Shown here: piece after piece, positions 1-7,254 of the stretch | How positions within the stretch are numbered: the first letter of the stretch is position 1 | How the letters are laid out: each line of letters begins with the position of its first letter | Assembly: GCA_943327245.2 (NCBI GenBank) | Contig: CALPWK020000005.1 | Coordinates: 1-36,346, forward strand | From: Comamonas sp. lk | GTDB taxonomy: Bacteria > Bacteroidota > Bacteroidia > Chitinophagales > Chitinophagaceae | DNA: 36,346 nucleotides | Reading direction: 5' to 3' | Position numbers and translations under genes: made by a program | Notes under the pieces: model-generated | Seen by the model: the letters and a program-made list of their open reading frames with translations, nothing else | What the model was told of the DNA's origin: nothing | The model's database searches: none

Positions 1-341
1 GTACAGTGAATCAGTCTTTGGTTTTAAAAGCATTAGAGGAAGTAGGTCAAGTGAATGACATGATCAAGGAATTAGTGGCTTTGAGAATTGCCTTGGCGGA
101 AGTATTACAAAGTATGCCAATGGTAGAGCAGGTATATCCTTCTGACGCTAATTTTTTACTAGTTAAAATTCCTAATGCAACTGGTTTATATCGATATTTA
201 TTGACTAAGGGTATTGTAGTAAGGAATAGATCTACTTTATTGAATTGTGCCGATACCATTAGAATAACGGTAGGTACAGAAGCAGAGAATACGCAATTGG
301 TTGACGCCATGGCAGAATGGATTGACATGAATTTCGAATAA
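1..341 (+). CDS. hisC: Histidinol-phosphate aminotransferase, C-terminal part (5' end outside window)
   Basis: This is the last ~113 codons of a class I/II PLP-dependent aminotransferase that converts imidazole-acetol phosphate and glutamate to histidinol phosphate. The reading frame is open to the window edge (first full codon at base 3), so the GTG at base 6 is not the real start. The C-terminal domain is recognisable: SDANFLLVK, then a GIVVRNRS segment carrying the substrate-phosphate arginine, then the closing DTIRITVGT strand typical of HisC. The PLP lysine lies upstream and is not visible. The gene is followed after 50 bases by a non-his gene and then by hisB further on, so it is the remnant end of a hisG-D-C type block. 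The identification is confident because of the HisC-type C-terminus and the his genes that follow. Confidence 0.92.
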   Translation, partial: TVNQSLVLKALEEVGQVNDMIKELVALRIALAEVLQSMPMVEQVYPSDANFLLVKIPNATGLYRYLLTKGIVVRNRSTLLNCADTIRITVGTEAENTQLVDAMAEWIDMNFE

Positions 342-391
342 TAGTTGAAAACAAATCTTATTTATTAAATTGTGATACTTAAACTCAAAAA

Positions 392-1639
392 ATGAAAAAT
401 TTCAAAATTGTATTTTCGAGCATCTTTTTATTAGTGTGTAGTTTTGCACAAGCGCAAGACAATGCTGGCTTAAGAATGCCTGCAGGGTTTACTGCAAAAT
501 TATTTGCAACTAATATTGGAGCAGCTAGGCATATAGCGATTACAAAAAATGGAGTCGTATTTGCAAAATTGAATGCACCTAATAAAGAGGGCAAATCAAT
601 AATTAGATTAGAGGATACTAATCAGGATGGAATCGCTGAAAAAATTTCTGGATGGGCTAACTATGGTGGAACTGGTATTTATGTTCGTGGAAATAGTTTG
701 TATGCAAGTTCTGATCAAGCAATTTTTCAATATCAATTGGATGAGAAAGACGAAGTTACCAATGCAACTACGCCTAAGACAATTGTAAAGAACTTATTGG
801 ACAGAAGACAACATTCGTCAAAGTCTATTACATTAGACCCTCAAGGGAATATTTATGTAAATATTGGAGCTTACTCAAATGCATGTCAAGAGAAAGACAG
901 AACCCCTGGATCTAAAGGGATGAGACCTTGCCCAATTTTGGATTCTGCTGGCGGTATTTGGAAATTTGATGGTCAAAAAGAAAATCAAGTGTATGGGGAT
1001 GGTTTACGTTATGCAACTGGATTAAGAAATGTAATTGGTTTAGATTGGAATACCAATACTAATAGTTTATTTGTTACACAGCATGGTCGTGACCAATTAA
1101 ATTCTTTTTTCCCTAATTTATATACGGACAGTCAAAACGCCGAATTGCCAGCTGAAACAATGTATGAGGTAAAGCAAGGGGATGACTGTGGATGGCCTTA
1201 TGTATATTTTGATCCTTATCAAAAGAAAAAAATATTAAATCCAGAGTTTGGCGGTAATGGAAAAATAGAAGGGGCTCCAGACGCTTTGAGTCCAACAGTA
1301 GCATTCCCTGCGCATATGGCGCCAATGGCATTATTGTTTTACCAAGGAAATCAATTCCCCGCAAAATATAAGGAAGGCGCATTCATCGCATTTCATGGCT
1401 CATGGAATAGAGCACCATTACCTCAGGAAGGATATTTTGTAGCGTTTATCCCTTTTAAAAATGGTAAGCCAGCGGGCGATTGGGAAATTTTTGCAAATGG
1501 TTTTGCAGGCACTGACATAGTTGCTAACCCAAGACAAGCAAGAGCAAGACCTTGTGGATTAGCAGAGGGACCTGATGGATCATTATATGTGAGTGACGAT
1601 AATCATGGTAATGTATTTAAAATTAGTTTTAATAAGTAA
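392..1639 (+). CDS. Secreted PQQ-type sugar/sorbosone dehydrogenase-like beta-propeller protein
   Basis: The 415-residue product starts with a clear Sec signal peptide (residues 1 to about 21, ending AQAQ), so it is periplasmic or secreted. The rest is the six-bladed glucose/sorbosone dehydrogenase (GSDH) fold. It shows YATGLRNVIGLDW, VTQHGRDQLN and the DCGWPYVYFD motif, plus a closing GSLYVSDDNHGNVFKI blade as in soluble PQQ-dependent aldose and sorbosone dehydrogenases. Family members oxidise sugars or sugar aldehydes and pass electrons to a cytochrome. The next gene, 10 bases downstream, is a c-type cytochrome, which fits an electron-transfer pair. Substrate and PQQ binding cannot be settled from sequence alone. 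The odd point is its place between hisC and hisB, co-directional with both and without a visible terminator. Confidence 0.82.
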   Translation: MKNFKIVFSSIFLLVCSFAQAQDNAGLRMPAGFTAKLFATNIGAARHIAITKNGVVFAKLNAPNKEGKSIIRLEDTNQDGIAEKISGWANYGGTGIYVRGNSLYASSDQAIFQYQLDEKDEVTNATTPKTIVKNLLDRRQHSSKSITLDPQGNIYVNIGAYSNACQEKDRTPGSKGMRPCPILDSAGGIWKFDGQKENQVYGDGLRYATGLRNVIGLDWNTNTNSLFVTQHGRDQLNSFFPNLYTDSQNAELPAETMYEVKQGDDCGWPYVYFDPYQKKKILNPEFGGNGKIEGAPDALSPTVAFPAHMAPMALLFYQGNQFPAKYKEGAFIAFHGSWNRAPLPQEGYFVAFIPFKNGKPAGDWEIFANGFAGTDIVANPRQARARPCGLAEGPDGSLYVSDDNHGNVFKISFNK

Positions 1640-1649
1640 GCGTTTAAAA

Positions 1650-2045
1650 ATGAAGATAGTATCAGTAGTAATAGGATGTTTTTTATTAATGATTGCAGTC
1701 CAAGGGCAGAGTCAAAATAGAGTGAACGGGAAAAAAATATATGAAACAAGGTGCTTGGTTTGTCATCAAGCAGACGGCGGAGGAGTACCTAATATGAACG
1801 CGCCTTTGGACGGGGCTTCTAATTTGGTTGGTGACGATATTGCAAGGTTGGTAAAAATTATACGTTATGGATATAACGAACGAATTGCACTAGACGGATA
1901 TTATTATACCAATGCCATGACAGCCAATCCTGATTTAAAAGACACTGATATTGCAGACGTATTAAGTTATGTAAGAAATAATTGGAGCAATAAAGCTTCT
2001 AATATTACAGTAGCGCAGGTGCAACAAGCAAAAAGAAAAAAATAA
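1650..2045 (+). CDS. Small secreted c-type cytochrome
   Basis: The ATG at 1650 is chosen because it gives a good signal peptide (MKIVSVVIGCFLLMIAVQG) and a 131-residue product; the longer in-frame start at 1593 would overlap the upstream gene by 47 bases. The mature part has one heme c site, C35-L-V-C38-H39, and a downstream AMTANPDL segment whose methionine can be the sixth heme ligand, followed by the final helix DTDIADVLSYVRNNW. This is the usual layout of a monoheme class I cytochrome, exported and matured outside the cytoplasm. It follows the sorbosone dehydrogenase-like gene by 10 bases, making it the likely electron acceptor. hisB starts 17 bases after it, so the three are probably on one transcript. 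Confidence 0.85.
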   Translation: MKIVSVVIGCFLLMIAVQGQSQNRVNGKKIYETRCLVCHQADGGGVPNMNAPLDGASNLVGDDIARLVKIIRYGYNERIALDGYYYTNAMTANPDLKDTDIADVLSYVRNNWSNKASNITVAQVQQAKRKK

Positions 2046-2062
2046 TTTTAATACCTAATTTT

Positions 2063-3193
2063 ATGAGACCTATTTTATTTATTGATAGAGACGGGGTTAT
2101 TCTAGAAGAACCAAAATCTGATTTTCAAGTAGATAGCATTGAAAAAACTAATTTTGTTCCTGGTGTAATTACCTATCTAAGTAAGATTGCAGCTGAATTT
2201 GGTTTTCATAAAGTTATGGTAACGAATCAAGACGGACTAGGCACTTCGAGTTATCCATTGGAGCAATTTGAGCCATACCAACAACTTATGTTACGCGTAT
2301 TGGCTGGAGAAGGTTTTGTTTTTGATGAAATATTTATTGATAATACTTTTGCAGAAGACAATCAACCAACCCGTAAACCGGGAACGGCCATGTTGAAACA
2401 TATATTGAATAACGTTCATTATGACATGCATGATTCTTTCGTAATTGGTGATCGATGGAGTGATATTGAATTAGCTAAAAATATTGGCTGTAAAGCCATT
2501 TATTTAAAAACAGATAATCATAGCTTAACTGCAGAGCAAGAATTGGAATTAAGACCGGTGATTGCTTTTGAAGCAAATAGCTGGGAAGCAATATATACCT
2601 TCTTAAAACTAGGATTGAGAAAAGTGTCCCATGTTCGAAATACTAAGGAAACAAAAATCACTATTGAATTAAACTTAGATGGAAAAGGGGAAGCAAAAAT
2701 TGAAACTGGTTTAGGTTTTTTTGATCATATGTTAGAGCAAATAGCAAGGCATGGTGCTTTGGACTTAGCTATTAAATGCGACGGAGATTTACATATTGAC
2801 GAGCACCACACTATCGAAGACGTTGGAATTGCCTTAGGGGAGGCATTTGCTTTAGGGCTAATGGACAAAAGAGGGATGGAAAGATACGGCTATGCATTAC
2901 CCATGGACGAGGCAGAGGCGAAGGTATTGATTGACTTTGGAGGTAGAAATTGGATTGTTTGGGATGCTGAATTCAAGAGAGAAAAAGTGGGAGAAATGCC
3001 TACGGAGATGTTTTTTCACTTTTTCAAGTCCTTTAGCGACGCCGCTAAGGCCAATTTGAACATAAGCTGTAAAGGGGAGAATGAACATCATAAGATAGAA
3101 GCCATATTTAAGGCTTTTGCTAAGTCTATCAAAATGGCGGTAAAAAGAAACCCCAACAGCGACGCTTTACCTAGCACAAAGGGTGTTTTATAG
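2063..3193 (+). CDS. hisB: Bifunctional histidinol-phosphatase / imidazoleglycerol-phosphate dehydratase
   Basis: The 376-residue fused enzyme catalyses two steps of histidine synthesis. Residues 1 to about 165 form a HAD phosphatase with the DxD motif (D8-R-D10) and a GDRWSDIELA motif near residue 130. Residues from about 190 form the IGPD dehydratase, with GLGFFDHMLEQIARHG, the metal-binding HHTIEDVGIALGEA and the second HHKIEAIFKAF. The length matches E. coli-type fused HisB. The loop that in E. coli carries zinc-binding Cys/His residues reads DNTFAEDNQPTRKPGT here and has no cysteine, so a structural zinc at that place is unlikely; I believe this form is common in Bacteroidota. It is the last gene before the trp promoter and attenuator, and no terminator is visible behind it. 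Confidence 0.96.
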   Translation: MRPILFIDRDGVILEEPKSDFQVDSIEKTNFVPGVITYLSKIAAEFGFHKVMVTNQDGLGTSSYPLEQFEPYQQLMLRVLAGEGFVFDEIFIDNTFAEDNQPTRKPGTAMLKHILNNVHYDMHDSFVIGDRWSDIELAKNIGCKAIYLKTDNHSLTAEQELELRPVIAFEANSWEAIYTFLKLGLRKVSHVRNTKETKITIELNLDGKGEAKIETGLGFFDHMLEQIARHGALDLAIKCDGDLHIDEHHTIEDVGIALGEAFALGLMDKRGMERYGYALPMDEAEAKVLIDFGGRNWIVWDAEFKREKVGEMPTEMFFHFFKSFSDAAKANLNISCKGENEHHKIEAIFKAFAKSIKMAVKRNPNSDALPSTKGVL

Positions 3194-3226
3194 TTCAAGA
3201 ATAGCTACTGACAATTCATAGGTTTT

Positions 3227-3258
3227 TTTGGTTAAAAATAGTTAATACCTTAATTTTG
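3227..3258 (+). promoter_or_regulatory. Bacteroidota-type promoter of the trp-his operon
   Basis: A -33 box TTTG (3227-3230) and a -7 box TAATTTTG (3251-3258, consensus TAnnTTTG) are 20 bases apart, which is the standard Bacteroidota sigma-ABfr arrangement. Transcription would start about 5 to 8 bases further on, near 3263-3266, just at the leader-peptide ATG. It lies directly after hisB and upstream of the attenuator, which supports the call. Confidence 0.75.
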
Positions 3259-3265
3259 TGTCCTA

Positions 3266-3322
3266 ATGAAAACAACAAACAATTTTTGGTGGTGGCATAT
3301 AAACTCCGTTGGGGTATTGTAG
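3266..3322 (+). CDS. trpL: trp operon leader peptide (Trp-Trp-Trp-His)
   Basis: This is an 18-codon reading frame ending in TAG: MKTTNNFWWWHINSVGVL. Three consecutive TGG codons (3287-3295) are followed by a CAT histidine codon (3296-3298). Such a run of tryptophan codons in a short frame, just before a terminator and trpE, is the hallmark of ribosome-mediated attenuation. The end of the frame overlaps the RNA segments that form the alternative hairpins (3303-3315). The ATG sits 7 bases after the -7 promoter box, so the mRNA would have almost no 5' untranslated leader and no Shine-Dalgarno sequence. The frame is seen directly; its role is inferred from the arrangement, which is very hard to explain otherwise. 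Confidence 0.88.
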   Translation: MKTTNNFWWWHINSVGVL

Positions 3323-3361
3323 TGACATAGCCATATTGTCAAGATATACATAAACCCCGAC
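3303..3361 (+). promoter_or_regulatory. trp attenuator: segment 1:2 hairpin and antiterminator pairing
   Basis: Segment 1 (ACTCC, 3303-3307) can pair with segment 2 (GGGGT, 3311-3315), forming a small hairpin just behind the Trp codons. Segment 2, taken as GTTGGGGT (3308-3315), can instead pair with ACCCCGAC (3354-3361), the left arm of the terminator, giving eight base pairs with one G-U; TGTA (3318-3321) with TACA (3347-3350) can extend it. A ribosome stalled at the Trp codons would cover segment 1, free segment 2 and form the antiterminator. With enough Trp the 1:2 hairpin and the terminator form. The pairings are read from the sequence and the switching is inferred. Confidence 0.8.
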
Positions 3362-3387
3362 ATGCAATGTCGGGGTTTATTTTTTTT
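3351..3387 (+). terminator. trp attenuator terminator
   Basis: A perfect 13-base-pair stem (arms 3351-3363 and 3367-3379, loop GCA) with a CCCCGAC/GTCGGGG core is followed by a run of eight T. It is a strong intrinsic terminator placed between the leader peptide and trpE, with no gene ending before it except hisB 160 bases away. That placement fits premature termination rather than an operon end. Confidence 0.92.
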
Positions 3388-3411
3388 ACGAACTATAGAA
3401 ACATAAGAAGG

Positions 3412-4824
3412 ATGCAAAAAATAAGTATTACAACGTCAGTTACTAAAATGTTAGCTGACACTTTTACACCGGTAGGAATTTATTTAAGACTAAGAGATCA
3501 ATTTAGAGATACGATATTATTAGAGAGTACCGATTCTCATGCTTCTGAAAATAGTTATTCATTTATAGGGGTGAACGCCATTGGGGGCATAGAGATTTCT
3601 TCCTTAAATGAAATTGAATTTAAATATCCAAATCAAGATCCTCAAAAAGAAACCATTCAAAACGTGCACGCAGCACCAGATAGAATATGGGCTTATATGC
3701 AACAATATGAAATGAAAGGGCAGGAGGTAAAAGAAGCTGCGTTTGCTCAAGGACTTTATGGGTATACTACTTATGATGCCATTCCTTTTTTTGATACTAT
3801 TCAATTTAAAGAAGGAGCACCCATTATTCCATTAATGCGCTATAGATTATATCAGTATGTAATTGCATTTAATCACTTTAAAGACGAGATATTTATTTGC
3901 GAGAATAATGTGGAAGGCATTGTGTCCGAAACAGAGGCATTGGTTTCCTTTATTAAAAGTAAGGACGTTCCTCAATATCCCTTCATCATTAAAGGAACTG
4001 AAAGTTCTAATTTAACTGACGACCAGTATCGGGAAGCTGTTAAGAAAGGAATTCAGCATTGTATGAGAGGGGATGTATTCCAAATTGTATTAAGTAGACG
4101 TTTTCAACAATCATTCCAAGGGGATGAATTTAATGTATACCGTACGTTAAGAAATATTAATCCTTCCCCCTATTTGTTTTATTTCGATTATGGAGATTAC
4201 AAATTAATGGGTTCTTCCCCGGAAGCACAAATTATAATCAATAATGGCAAAGCGGTAGTTCACCCCATTGCAGGAACTTTTAAGAGAACAGGTGACGCAG
4301 CAACAGATGCGGCTATGACAGAAAAATTATTAGCAGATCCAAAAGAAAATGCGGAGCATGTTATGTTGGTGGACTTGGCTAGAAATGATTTAAGTAGAGT
4401 TTGTACTGAAGTTCGCGTTAAACAATATCGACAAGTACATTATTATAGTCATGTAATACATTTAGTAAGTGAGGTAGAAGGTAAAGTAGCAGAAGGAGCT
4501 AATCCATTTCACTTAATTGCGAAAACTTTTCCGGCGGGTACATTAAGTGGCGCACCTAAGTTTAAAGCAATGCAAATTATTGATGCAATTGAACCAACAA
4601 AACGTTCTTATTATGGGGGTTGTATTGGTTTCGTTGGATTTAACGGAACCTGTAATCAAGCAATTATGATTAGAACATTTTTAAGTAGAGAAAATACATT
4701 GACTTATCAAGCGGGCGCAGGAGTAGTAGCGGCGAGTGTGCCTGAAAATGAATTACAAGAAGTAAACAATAAATTGAATGCATTAAAGACGGCAATTGTG
4801 TTAGCTGAAAATATACATGGATAG
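3412..4824 (+). CDS. trpE: Anthranilate synthase component I
   Basis: TrpE makes anthranilate from chorismate with ammonia supplied by TrpG. The start at 3412 is chosen because the longer frame beginning at 3367 would read out of the terminator hairpin; AAGAAGG lies directly before this ATG. The 470-residue product shows the N-terminal LLES feedback motif (residues 36-39), where tryptophan binds in the family. The chorismate-binding domain follows, with MGSSPEAQII, HPIAGTFKRTG, ENAEHVMLVDLARNDLSRV, PAGTLSGAPKFKAMQIID and YYGGCIGFVGFNG. Tryptophan therefore probably acts twice, on the enzyme through LLES and on transcription through the attenuator. It is the first structural gene of the operon, 64 bases before trpG. 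Confidence 0.97.
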   Translation: MQKISITTSVTKMLADTFTPVGIYLRLRDQFRDTILLESTDSHASENSYSFIGVNAIGGIEISSLNEIEFKYPNQDPQKETIQNVHAAPDRIWAYMQQYEMKGQEVKEAAFAQGLYGYTTYDAIPFFDTIQFKEGAPIIPLMRYRLYQYVIAFNHFKDEIFICENNVEGIVSETEALVSFIKSKDVPQYPFIIKGTESSNLTDDQYREAVKKGIQHCMRGDVFQIVLSRRFQQSFQGDEFNVYRTLRNINPSPYLFYFDYGDYKLMGSSPEAQIIINNGKAVVHPIAGTFKRTGDAATDAAMTEKLLADPKENAEHVMLVDLARNDLSRVCTEVRVKQYRQVHYYSHVIHLVSEVEGKVAEGANPFHLIAKTFPAGTLSGAPKFKAMQIIDAIEPTKRSYYGGCIGFVGFNGTCNQAIMIRTFLSRENTLTYQAGAGVVAASVPENELQEVNNKLNALKTAIVLAENIHG

Positions 4825-4887
4825 GTTGGTTGTTGATTTATCAATAATCATAAAATATAATTAGGTTTTAAAAATAAAAAAAAGAGG

Positions 4888-5454
4888 ATGAAAATATTAG
4901 TTTTTGACAATTACGATTCATTTACATACAATTTGGTACAAATGATAAGAGAAATTACCAATGGCAATGTGGATGTATTCCGTAATGACGAAATTCCATT
5001 AGAAGATGTAAAAGGGTATGATAAAATATTATTATCGCCAGGTCCAGGTATACCTTCTGAATCAGGTTTATTATTACCCTTAATTAAAGAATACGCTGCT
5101 ACTAAATCTATTTTCGGTGTTTGTCTTGGACAACAAGCTATTGCAGAAGCATTTGGAGGAAGTTTAAGTAATTTAAGTAAAGTATATCATGGTATAACAA
5201 CCCCAGTTCATTTAACAGCACCTTCCACTTTATTCGAGGGCATGCCTAATACGTTTAGTGTAGGTAGGTATCATAGCTGGGTGGTGAATGAAAATGATTT
5301 ACCAGCAGCATTGACTATAACTTCAAAAGACGACGATGGTTATATAATGTCTTTGGAGCATAAAACATACGACGTAAAGGGCGTTCAGTATCATCCAGAA
5401 AGTGTGTTAACTCCAGATGGGGTTAAAATTATAAGCAACTGGTTAAAAAAATAA
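4888..5454 (+). CDS. trpG: Anthranilate synthase component II (glutamine amidotransferase)
   Basis: The 188-residue class I glutamine amidotransferase releases ammonia from glutamine for TrpE. It shows the N-terminal FDNYDSFTYNLVQ, the oxyanion-hole motif SPGPGIP, the nucleophile elbow GVCLGQQ with catalytic Cys79, and the His169/Glu171 pair in QYHPES. It is a free-standing subunit, not fused to TrpE or TrpD. An AAGAGG sequence lies just before the ATG. trpD begins 4 bases after its stop, so the two are translationally close. In some bacteria one such subunit also serves folate synthesis (PabA); the position in the trp operon makes the TrpG role primary here. Confidence 0.96.
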   Translation: MKILVFDNYDSFTYNLVQMIREITNGNVDVFRNDEIPLEDVKGYDKILLSPGPGIPSESGLLLPLIKEYAATKSIFGVCLGQQAIAEAFGGSLSNLSKVYHGITTPVHLTAPSTLFEGMPNTFSVGRYHSWVVNENDLPAALTITSKDDDGYIMSLEHKTYDVKGVQYHPESVLTPDGVKIISNWLKK

Positions 5455-5458
5455 CAAG

Positions 5459-6451
5459 ATGAAAAAATTATTACAATATTTATTTGAACACAAAACTTTA
5501 ACTAGGGAACAAGCTAAAGAAGTGTTAGTGCAAATATCCCAAGGTGCTTATAATGAGCATGAGGTTACTTCCTTTGTAACGGTGTATTTAATGCGCAGTA
5601 TCACTATTGAAGAATTAATGGGCTTCAGAGATGCATTACTTTCTTTAGCGGTGAAAGTGAATTTGGGGGTGGACAATGCCATTGATATAGTAGGTACAGG
5701 GGGAGACGGCAAGGATACATTTAACATTTCTACCTTAGCTTGTTTTATTGTAGCTGGAGCAGGGCAGCCAGTTATTAAGCATGGTAATTATGGCGCATCT
5801 AGTGTGAGTGGTTCTTCAAATGTAATGGAGCAATTGGGGTATACTTTTAAAAACGAAGAAGCTTTATTAGCAAGAGAAGTGAAAGAAGCGGGGATTTGTT
5901 TTTTACATGCACCTTTATTTCATCCGGCATTAAAATCGGTTGGGGCAATTAGAAGAAATATTGGTGTTCGTACTTTTTTTAATATGCTTGGGCCTATTGT
6001 TAATCCAGCGCAACCTAAGTATCAATTGATTGGAGTATATAATTTAGAAATGGCAAGAATCTATAATTATGTATTACAGTCTTTGAATAAGGATTTTACT
6101 TTAATACATAGTATTGACGGGTATGATGAAATCTCATTAACTACCGATACTAAAGTGGTGACCAGTAAAGGAGAATTTATTATGACCCCATTACAATTAG
6201 GTAAACGTAAATTAATGCAATCAGAATTACATGGCGGTGATACTGTAGAAGCTGCTGCTGCAATTTTTAAAAATATAATAGAAGGAAAAGGTACAGACGC
6301 TCAAAATGCAGTAGTATTAGCCAATGCGGCCATGGCATTGCAAGTGACCGGTGCTTATGACAACTATGAAGCTGCTTTAAAAGTTGCTACCACAAGTTTA
6401 GTGACGGGTGCTGCAAATAATAGTTTGAAAAAATTAATTAGCCTACAATAA
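5459..6451 (+). CDS. trpD: Anthranilate phosphoribosyltransferase
   Basis: The enzyme joins anthranilate to PRPP, giving N-(5'-phosphoribosyl)-anthranilate. The 330-residue length is normal. The helical N-terminal domain is followed by the PRPP-binding GTGGDGKDT loop (residues 79-87), KHGNYGASSVSGSSNVME (from residue 107) and the anthranilate-site segment FHPALKSVGAIRRNIGVRTFFNMLGPIVNPA. Its stop codon overlaps the trpC start by one base (TAATG), a typical sign of translational coupling. All key motifs look intact. Confidence 0.97.
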   Translation: MKKLLQYLFEHKTLTREQAKEVLVQISQGAYNEHEVTSFVTVYLMRSITIEELMGFRDALLSLAVKVNLGVDNAIDIVGTGGDGKDTFNISTLACFIVAGAGQPVIKHGNYGASSVSGSSNVMEQLGYTFKNEEALLAREVKEAGICFLHAPLFHPALKSVGAIRRNIGVRTFFNMLGPIVNPAQPKYQLIGVYNLEMARIYNYVLQSLNKDFTLIHSIDGYDEISLTTDTKVVTSKGEFIMTPLQLGKRKLMQSELHGGDTVEAAAAIFKNIIEGKGTDAQNAVVLANAAMALQVTGAYDNYEAALKVATTSLVTGAANNSLKKLISLQ

Positions 6452-7254
6452 TGAGTACAAATATCTTAGCTAAAATAGTAGCGCATAAATTTGGAGAAGT
6501 TGCCGAAAGGAAAAAGCAAATTAGTATTGAGCAATTAGAAGCAATGCCATTATTTTCTCGAGAAGTACGTTCTTTAAAAGCGAATCTTTTAGATACTACC
6601 AAATCCGGGATTATTGCAGAATTTAAAAGACAATCTCCTTCTAAGGGTATTATTAATTCCACAGCAACAGTGGAGGAAGTAACTAAATCCTATAGCGATT
6701 ATGGAGCTGCTGGAATCTCTGTTTTGACTGACAATCAATTTTTTGGAGGAAGCTTAGCAGATTTGTCTATTGCCATTCATAACCCAATTCCAGTACTTAG
6801 AAAAGAATTTATAATAGACGAGTTTCAAATAATAGAAGCAAAGGCATATGGGGCGTCTGTGATATTACTTATTGCATCTTGTTTGACACCCACCGAAATT
6901 GAATTGTTGGCGGGTACTGCAAAGGAATTAGGCATGGAAGTATTATTAGAATTACATGATGAATCCGAGTTAGAATATATCTGTGACGAAGTAGATTTTG
7001 TTGGAATTAATAACAGAAGTTTAAAATCTTTTGAAGTAAATATTGAACATTCTTTGAAACTAAGAGGTCAATTGCCAAAAGACAAATTAAGTATTGCCGA
7101 AAGTGGCATATATGATATTGAAACTTTTAATTTACTAAAAAAAGAAGGCTTTGATGGATTTTTAATGGGAGAGTATTTTATGAAACAAACAAATCCAGCT
7201 AAAGCATTTGAGGAATTTTCAGCACAAATAAAAAACAATGGTCATGCAATTTAA
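6451..7254 (+). CDS. trpC: Indole-3-glycerol-phosphate synthase
   Basis: This TIM-barrel enzyme closes the indole ring from carboxyphenylamino-deoxyribulose phosphate. The 267-residue protein has GIIAEFKRQSPSKG (catalytic Glu57 and Lys59), SVLTDNQFFGG, PVLRKEFIIDEFQI (catalytic Lys), the VGINNRSLKSFEVN segment and the phosphate-binding AESGI end. It is monofunctional; TrpF is a separate gene that overlaps its 3' end. No degradation is seen. Confidence 0.97.
   Translation: MSTNILAKIVAHKFGEVAERKKQISIEQLEAMPLFSREVRSLKANLLDTTKSGIIAEFKRQSPSKGIINSTATVEEVTKSYSDYGAAGISVLTDNQFFGGSLADLSIAIHNPIPVLRKEFIIDEFQIIEAKAYGASVILLIASCLTPTEIELLAGTAKELGMEVLLELHDESELEYICDEVDFVGINNRSLKSFEVNIEHSLKLRGQLPKDKLSIAESGIYDIETFNLLKKEGFDGFLMGEYFMKQTNPAKAFEEFSAQIKNNGHAI

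Noticed and set aside
47-328. Reverse-strand open frame over hisC
   Set aside because: It lies wholly within the clear HisC C-terminus and has no domain or start signal. The same holds for the reverse frames over the PQQ-type gene, trpE, trpB, hisA, hisF and the DUF2723 gene.
3367-3411. Longer trpE start within the terminator
   Set aside because: It would start in the right arm of the attenuator hairpin and add residues unlike TrpE. The ATG at 3412 gives a normal N-terminus.
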